From: Deltaproteobacteria bacterium
GTDB lineage: Bacteria; Myxococcota_A; UBA796; UBA2385
Assembly (NCBI GenBank): GCA_018401435.1
Contig: JAGYJW010000005.1
Coordinates: 175,275 to 239,274, forward strand
Length of the DNA: 64,000 bases
Direction of reading: 5' to 3'
In this document: positions 59,112-64,000 of the stretch, in pieces
Layout of the letters: every line of letters begins with the position of its first letter
Numbering within the stretch: position 1 is the first letter of the stretch
Made by a program: the position numbers and the translations under genes
The notes under the pieces: model-generated
Told to the model about the DNA's origin: nothing
What the model saw: the letters and a program-made list of their open reading frames with translations, nothing else
Databases searched by the model: none

Positions 59112-60358
59112 ATGACCGCCACCCGCGCCCTGCTGATGCTGATGACCCTGGGCTTGAGCGCCTGCGGCGACGACAAGGGCGAGGCCGCGGATGGCGCCGA
59201 TGGCAGCGACGGCGCCGACGGGGCAGACGGCAGCGATGGCGCCGACGGCACCGACGGCACGACGGCGGCGACGGCACCGACGGCGGCGACGGCGGCACCG
59301 ACCCCTTGCAGCAGGCCTGCGAGACCGGCGAAGAGGGCAGCCCGGCCACCTTTGCGGCCACCCGCATGAGCGCCTCGGTCACCTGGACCCTCAGCTATGA
59401 CAGCGGGGCCGAGGCCGGCGGCTACACCGACTGCAGCTATAGCCGCGACTACGACGGGCTTCAGGCGCAGGGTTTCGAACACCTCTGCCCCGACTGCGCC
59501 GTCATCACCCGCGGCGACGCCACCTTCACCGATGGCGTGGACTGCTTCGAGGCCTTCACCGGCAGCCCGACCGACGCCACCCGCGTGGAGTGGTGGGGGG
59601 TCACGGCGGCCGGCGGCCTGCACCGCACCGGCGCCGACCAGGCGCCCATGGGCGAGCTGACCACCTTCTCGGGCAGCTCCGGGGACGGCAGCCCCGTGTC
59701 CGTCGCCTGGGAGAGCACCTACGAGATCGGCGGGGGCAACGTCACCCTGTCCGCAGCCGGCACCCTGTCCTGGGAAGAAGACGGCGACACGATCCTGACC
59801 GACTTCTGGGGCCCCCGCGCCGGCCCCTATGCCTGCGAGTGGGAGTGCAACGACCCCGGCGACCTGGCGGGCGACTACGACCTGCAGACGGGCGACGTCA
59901 TGCCCAATTTCCGCTTGCAGGACCAGTGCGGGGAGTGGGTGGACCTGCACGACTTTGCCGGCAGCTATGTCGTGCTGGATACCAGCCAATTCGACTGCGG
60001 CCCCTGCCGCAGCATGGCCCAGACCGAGGAGGCCTTCCTCGAAGAGATGCGCAGCCGCGGCGTGGCGGTGCGCGTGCTCACGCTGATGGGCGATGGTCTC
60101 AGCGACCCCTACGGCACGCCCGACGCCTCCACCGTGGACTGGTGGATCAACGAGTATGGGCTCACTGACCCCGTTCTCTACGATCGCGGCTACGCCTCTG
60201 CCCTCTTCCCCCAGTATATCTACGACAGCACGGGCGAGGACTTCGGCTACCCCGCCTGGCTGGTGCTGGACCCCCAGATGCGGGTGATCTCGGGCAATGT
60301 CGGCTTTTCAAGCTGGGATGCCGTCATCGACATCATCGAGGACGACCGCGCCCGCTGA
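59112..60358 (+). CDS. Lipoprotein with thioredoxin-like domain, frameshift in Asp-Gly repeat near 59260
   Basis: ATG 59112 starts a lipoprotein signal (MTLGLSACGDDKG) followed by an acidic DGADGSDG stalk. In the literal frame this becomes Thr/Ala/Pro text and stops at 59369. One base added after 59260 continues the stalk (DGGDGTDG) into the next frame, PLQQACETG, which stays open to 60358. The C-terminal domain (about 59880-60350) is redoxin-like: VMPNFRLQDQCGEWVDLHDF, the active site FDCGPCRSMAQTEEAF, a cis-Pro-like YPAWLVLDPQMRV. A middle beta domain carries four Cys. It is a surface thiol-redox lipoprotein if intact. Confidence 0.7.
59176..59303 (+). repeat. Short GC-rich repeat coding the Asp-Gly stalk
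   Basis: Units of GAC-GGC with GCC/ACC/AGC variants occur in 3-, 6- and 9-base periods. The frame break at about 59260 (GGCACGACGG where GGCACCGACGG is expected) falls inside this tract. Confidence 0.8.
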
Positions 60359-60376
60359 GGCGCGGCCGGCGGCCCC

Positions 60377-62974
60377 TCAGCCCTTCTTCTTGCGGCCCTT
60401 GGCCTTGGCCTTGGCCTTGGGCGCTGGCGCCGGCGCGGCGGCCTCGACCTTGTCCAGGCGCTGCTGGAGCTTGCGAAGCTGGTCCTGAAGGCGCTCCACC
60501 TCACCCTCCAGGCGAGCACGGGGGGAGGTCGCGCTGGCCTTGCGCAAGGCGGCGGCGTTGCGATCCACCGCCGGGGCATGCTGCTGGCTGACCTGGTGGC
60601 GCAGGCTGTCCAGCAGCCCCAGGCCGGCGGGCTCACCCAGGACCTGCAGGGCACGGCCGATGGCGAGGCGCAGGGCGTGGTTGGGCTGCCGGGCCAGGGC
60701 GGTCAGCCGTTCCAGCGTCGCGGCGCGGGTGGCCTGATCCAGGCGGCGCGCGCAGGTGGCCAGGGCCTCGGCCGCGCTGGGCAACACGCTGTCCCGCAGC
60801 CTTCCCTGGGCGAGGGCGGCGTCCAGCCAGGCCCAGGCGGTGGCGTCCCCCGTCTCGCCCAGCCCGACGATTGCGCCCCGCTGAACCCAGCCCCACCAGC
60901 CGGCCTGCTCGGCCTCTTCGATGAGGAAAGGCACCTGGGCGGGGTCCCGCTGCTTGCCCAGGCTGGTGAGCGCGCCAGCAGCGGCCCGGTAGGGACGGTC
61001 GGGGAGGGCCAGCCAGGATTGCAGGGCGGCGGCCGCCGCCGGGTCCCGGTAATTGCCCAGCGCGGCGGTCAGGGGGCCCATGGCGCGCGGGTCCTGCTCC
61101 CAGTCCAACAGGGCGATCAAGGACGACAGGGCGGCGGCGCTGCCCGACTCCCCGAGGAAGCGCGCGTAGTGGGCCCGCTGCCGGTACTCCGCGGTGTCGC
61201 GATAGGCGGCCTCCACCTTGGAAATGCCGTTGGCGCGGCCCTTCTGGCAGAGCGTGCGTACGGCGTGCAGGCAGGCCCGGGGGCTGCTGCCATCCTCCAA
61301 GCTGCGGCCCAACCGGTCCAAGCCGGGATCGAAGTCCAGGCCGGCCAGCAGCTTGTTGTGGGGGTCGATCACAACCTGCAGGGGGGAGGCGTCCAGGGGC
61401 AGGACCACAGCGCCCGTGGCGCCCTCCATGCGCAGGCTGCGGTGGAGCCACTGCCCGTCGGCGGTCTCGACGGCGACCTCGATGTCGAGGTCAAAGAGGC
61501 CGATGCCGCGGTCGGCGTCCACCTGGGTCTGCTCGAACTTCAGGCTGCCCTGCTTGCGGTCGGCGTCGAAATCCCAGGTGGCCTTGAGCTTGGGGTAGCC
61601 CGGCGAATGGAGCCACTGCTCGAAGAAACGTGCCAGGCTGCGACCGGAGGCAGCCTCCAGCTCTCGACGCAGATCGTCGGTCTCCACCACCTCACCGGCG
61701 TGGCGCTGCAGATAGGCGCGGGTGCCCGCCCAGAAGGCGTCATCCCCCAGCTTGTGGCGCAGCATGTGCAGGCGCCAGGCCCCCCCCGGGTAGAGGTGGC
61801 GGTCGAAGAGGTCCCAGGCGCTGTCGAAGTGCCGGGTGACGATGGGCCGCGCATAGCGGTTGTCGGCCTCGTCGCAGTAGTTGAGCAGATCCCCCAGCAG
61901 CCAGGCGTCGGCGGCAGCGGCGGTGGCCGTCTCTTGCAGCCAGACCACCTCCATATAGGTGGCCCAGCTCTCCTTGAGCCAGGAGTGGGCGAAGTCCCGG
62001 CAGACCACGAGGTCGCCAAACCAGGTGTGGGCCAGCTCGTGCAGGTTGACGATGTCGATGAGTTCGCCAATCTCGGCCCGCAGGCGATCATCGGCCACGA
62101 ATGCGTCATCCCAGGACACCAGGGAGATATTCTCCATGGCCCCGCCAATGCCCGGCGCGGCGAACTGGAAGTACTTGGGCCAGGGCAGGGGATGCTGAAG
62201 GCGACCGGTGATCCAGGTGATGAGATCGCGGGTCTGGCCGAAGCTCTGGCGGAGGTTGTCCGCCGTGTAGGGACGAGGCGCAAAGGCCGCCACGGGCAGA
62301 CCATCGATGGGCTCCTCATCAAAGCGGGCCAGGTCTCCCAAGACAAAGCTGATCAGGTAGCTGGGGCAGGGGCGGTCCAGCGCCCAGCGATAGCTGTGAC
62401 TGCCATCGCCATGGTCCTCCACCCCTTGATCGGCGCCGTTGGCCAGGGCCAGGAAGCGGGCGTCGGTGCGCAGGCAGATGTCCAGGGTGGTGCGCACCGA
62501 GGGGTGGTCCACACAGGGCAGCCAGTAGCGGGCGCGCTCGGTCTCGTGATCGGTGGCGGCAAAGGCGGGCTCTTGGCCCAGGGTGGCCTCGGATCCGCCA
62601 AAGAAGAGGCCGGTGAGCGGGGATTGCACCGACCACTTCACCGTGACCTGACGTTGACCCCCAACCTCCACCCCATCGTCGAAGAGGATGTGCAAGGCGT
62701 CGCCATCGTAGCGCCACTTCAGGCTGTGACTGCCGGTGACATCCGTGATGTCGAGGTCCACCGCGTCCAGGCGAAGGCTTCGCCAGCCCGCGGTGCGGCA
62801 GACCAGGTGGTGGGTCACGACGCCGTCGAGACGGCGGGCAAAGACATCGACCGTGGCGGCCAGCTGCAGGTGGCGCGGCTCCAGGCCGGAGTCCGGAGCA
62901 TAGTGGGCGACCGCGTCGGCGCGGGCAAAACCGGCGGATGGGGCCGGGTGGAGGAGGGCGGCGCGGCGGGACAT
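60377..62974 (-). CDS. M1-family metallo-aminopeptidase with HEAT-like repeats and basic tail
   Basis: The 865-residue enzyme has the M1 core: substrate motif GGAMEN (277-282), zinc site H312-ELA-H316 with Glu335, and the usual Tyr region further on. Unlike short M1 enzymes it continues from about residue 540 with helical repeats (RDPAAAAALQSWLALPDRPY, ATAWAWLDAALAQGRLRDSV) of HEAT type. A coiled-coil (RLEGEVERLQDQLRKLQQRL) and a KAKAKGRKKKG tail follow. The ATG at 62974 precedes the first conserved strands and has no signal peptide, so it is probably cytoplasmic. The 91 bases to the divergent gene at 63065 hold no clear site. Confidence 0.9.
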   Translation of the reverse strand: MSRRAALLHPAPSAGFARADAVAHYAPDSGLEPRHLQLAATVDVFARRLDGVVTHHLVCRTAGWRSLRLDAVDLDITDVTGSHSLKWRYDGDALHILFDDGVEVGGQRQVTVKWSVQSPLTGLFFGGSEATLGQEPAFAATDHETERARYWLPCVDHPSVRTTLDICLRTDARFLALANGADQGVEDHGDGSHSYRWALDRPCPSYLISFVLGDLARFDEEPIDGLPVAAFAPRPYTADNLRQSFGQTRDLITWITGRLQHPLPWPKYFQFAAPGIGGAMENISLVSWDDAFVADDRLRAEIGELIDIVNLHELAHTWFGDLVVCRDFAHSWLKESWATYMEVVWLQETATAAAADAWLLGDLLNYCDEADNRYARPIVTRHFDSAWDLFDRHLYPGGAWRLHMLRHKLGDDAFWAGTRAYLQRHAGEVVETDDLRRELEAASGRSLARFFEQWLHSPGYPKLKATWDFDADRKQGSLKFEQTQVDADRGIGLFDLDIEVAVETADGQWLHRSLRMEGATGAVVLPLDASPLQVVIDPHNKLLAGLDFDPGLDRLGRSLEDGSSPRACLHAVRTLCQKGRANGISKVEAAYRDTAEYRQRAHYARFLGESGSAAALSSLIALLDWEQDPRAMGPLTAALGNYRDPAAAAALQSWLALPDRPYRAAAGALTSLGKQRDPAQVPFLIEEAEQAGWWGWVQRGAIVGLGETGDATAWAWLDAALAQGRLRDSVLPSAAEALATCARRLDQATRAATLERLTALARQPNHALRLAIGRALQVLGEPAGLGLLDSLRHQVSQQHAPAVDRNAAALRKASATSPRARLEGEVERLQDQLRKLQQRLDKVEAAAPAPAPKAKAKAKGRKKKG

Positions 62975-63064
62975 GGTCGCTCCATGCAGAGTCGAGGCCG
63001 CCGGACATAACCTGAACCGATTAGATCCCGGGGGCTTCAAGTCGAAGCTCTGCAAGGAGAGCCC

Positions 63065-64000
63065 GTGGCGCAGGGGCGGTGGAGTTCGAAGCGCCGCTAC
63101 TCTCGCCGCATCACCGGCCTGCTGCTCCTGTTGGGCCTGGGCCTGGGCCTGGGCCTGATCCTGCTGCCCCACCTCGGACCCGAGCAGGGGCAGGATCTGC
63201 GCCTGATCGGCCGCTGGGCTCGCAGCCTGCGCCCCTGCCCCCTGCCGGCCCCCGGCAGCGTCTGGGCCCAGGACATCCAGGCCGCGGCGGTGGATCCCCG
63301 ATCGGCCACCTGGATCACGGCCCTGGGGGCTGATTCCGCCTTATTCGCCGACTTTGGCGGGGACCGGGGCGTGCCCGTACAGGCGGTGCACTGGCGCAAA
63401 CCCCTGCACCCCCTGCGCATATTTCACGCCGCCAACAGCGACGCGGTGGGCTACCCGGTGGGCGAGGATCTGCAGTTGGAGCGGGCGGACGGGGCCCACC
63501 CCCAACGCAGCGTGCTGCTGGATCGCGAGGCCTGCTGGTCCTATGAGCTGGTGGAGGCCCGGTGGGAGGCCGGCGGCGGCTCAGCCAGCCGGGCGGAGCG
63601 CGTCGATCTGCGCGCGGGCCCCCGCACCGACGGGGGCTGGTTCACCCCCGCCACCGCCGCCGGCCACGCCCGCTGGCACGATGGGTCGGGCCTGCCGCTG
63701 ATCCCGCTGCTGGTGCTGGAAGAGGACGCAGCCGGACCCCCCATCGCCCACGCCTTGCGCCTGAGCGCCCCCAACCTGCAGCGGGCCTATGTGCCGCCCG
63801 CCCGCTGGGCCGCCAGCCCCGATGTGGACCCCGACCGACCGCCCATGGGCGCCCGCTTGCGCCTGCGCCGGGACTTCGATTGCAGCCAACTCAAGCCCCA
63901 GGCGGCACGAGTCTGCGCCGCCTTGCAGGTGCATGGGGCCTTCATCGCCGAGAAAGGCCGCCGCGTGGCCATTGAAGGCCAACGGGCGGCCCTTTGGGAT
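63065..64000 (+). CDS. Conserved secreted/anchored hypothetical protein (3' cut by window)
   Basis: GTG 63065 follows AAGGAG at ideal spacing. The frame stays open to the window end (312 codons). It has a basic start, a membrane anchor or signal (GLLLLLGLGLGLGLILLPHL), then an exported domain. That domain contains LPLIPLLVLEEDAAG, ALRLSAPNLQRAYVPPARWA, PMGARLRLRRDFDCSQLKPQ and ALQVHGAFIAEKG. This order of motifs is that of a common bacterial conserved protein family in which PMGxRxRLK and YGMIxADNG are hallmarks; its activity is unknown to me. The C-terminus is missing. Confidence 0.75.
   Translation, partial: MAQGRWSSKRRYSRRITGLLLLLGLGLGLGLILLPHLGPEQGQDLRLIGRWARSLRPCPLPAPGSVWAQDIQAAAVDPRSATWITALGADSALFADFGGDRGVPVQAVHWRKPLHPLRIFHAANSDAVGYPVGEDLQLERADGAHPQRSVLLDREACWSYELVEARWEAGGGSASRAERVDLRAGPRTDGGWFTPATAAGHARWHDGSGLPLIPLLVLEEDAAGPPIAHALRLSAPNLQRAYVPPARWAASPDVDPDRPPMGARLRLRRDFDCSQLKPQAARVCAALQVHGAFIAEKGRRVAIEGQRAALWD

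Overview
The window is a very GC-rich chromosomal segment with about 50 tightly packed protein genes on both strands and no rRNA, tRNA or CRISPR array that I can see. Several secreted proteins end in a Cys/Gly-rich motif, a hydrophobic helix and an Arg cluster (MYXO-CTERM-like sorting tail, e.g. 13394-13480 and 52638-52740). Many lipoproteins carry Asp-Gly-Thr or Asp-Thr-Asp-Ser linkers, and there is a PEGA-type Ser/Thr kinase. Together these point to a Myxococcota-like (former deltaproteobacterial) aerobe or facultative organism. I cannot name a genus.

Layout. 1-900: end of a TPR-like gene and a type IV prepilin-like gene. 907-7237 (minus): parC-parE-acs operon. 7406-8992 (minus): two paralogous small membrane proteins. 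9198-11603: two exported proteins, a strong hairpin, then rpmE2 facing it. 12104-13480: small zinc-ribbon protein and a trypsin-like protease. 13613-16351: sulfur cluster sqr / DUF1641 / TusE-DsrC / DsrE. 16312-18570 (minus): phosphodiester glycosidase plus seven exact 55-residue repeats. 19211-21262: FadH-type dienoyl-CoA reductase. 22415-26960: overlapping gene run (Dyp-N fragment, S41 peptidase, lipoprotein, MFS, DUF4272). 26933-30924 (minus): polytopic membrane protein and a molybdopterin oxidoreductase. 30982-31914: exported Ala/Lys coiled coil. 32040-34651: MlaE-MlaF-MlaD lipid transport. 34660-37097 (minus): membrane protein, RluA-type synthase, GH18-like lipoprotein. 37317-39020: dead ISAs1-type element and a 68-bp near-perfect palindrome just before trxC. 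39575-43040: TetR regulator plus lipoprotein, divergent from a stand-alone pfaD. 43117-47050: two large membrane proteins and an S41 relic. 47119-52561: secreted protein, TonB receptor, then a substrate-binding protein/kinase pair. 52638-58049: large protease, acyl-CoA dehydrogenase, M15 peptidase, AstE/AspA-type hydrolase. 58054-64000: frameshifted formiminotransferase, frameshifted redoxin lipoprotein, M1 aminopeptidase with HEAT repeats, and a conserved secreted protein running off the end.

How the genes work together. Three themes stand out: sulfide oxidation and sulfur carriage (13613-16351); acyl and lipid metabolism (acs, fadH, pfaD with its regulator, acyl-CoA dehydrogenase, Mla transport); and a heavily exported surface (proteases, lipoproteins, glycosidases). 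A recurrent oddity is single-base frame breaks that, when repaired on paper, restore conserved C-termini or domain fusions (near 10438, 15420, 16370-16500, 58570 and 59260). Most lie in homopolymers or GC-rich repeats, so sequence error is a serious alternative to true gene decay. The most unusual items are the possible DUF1641-TusE fusion, the exact 7 x 55 Cys-paired repeat array on a NAGPA-type glycosidase, the palindrome upstream of trxC, and the TetR/pfaD divergent pair with an AT-rich palindromic operator candidate.
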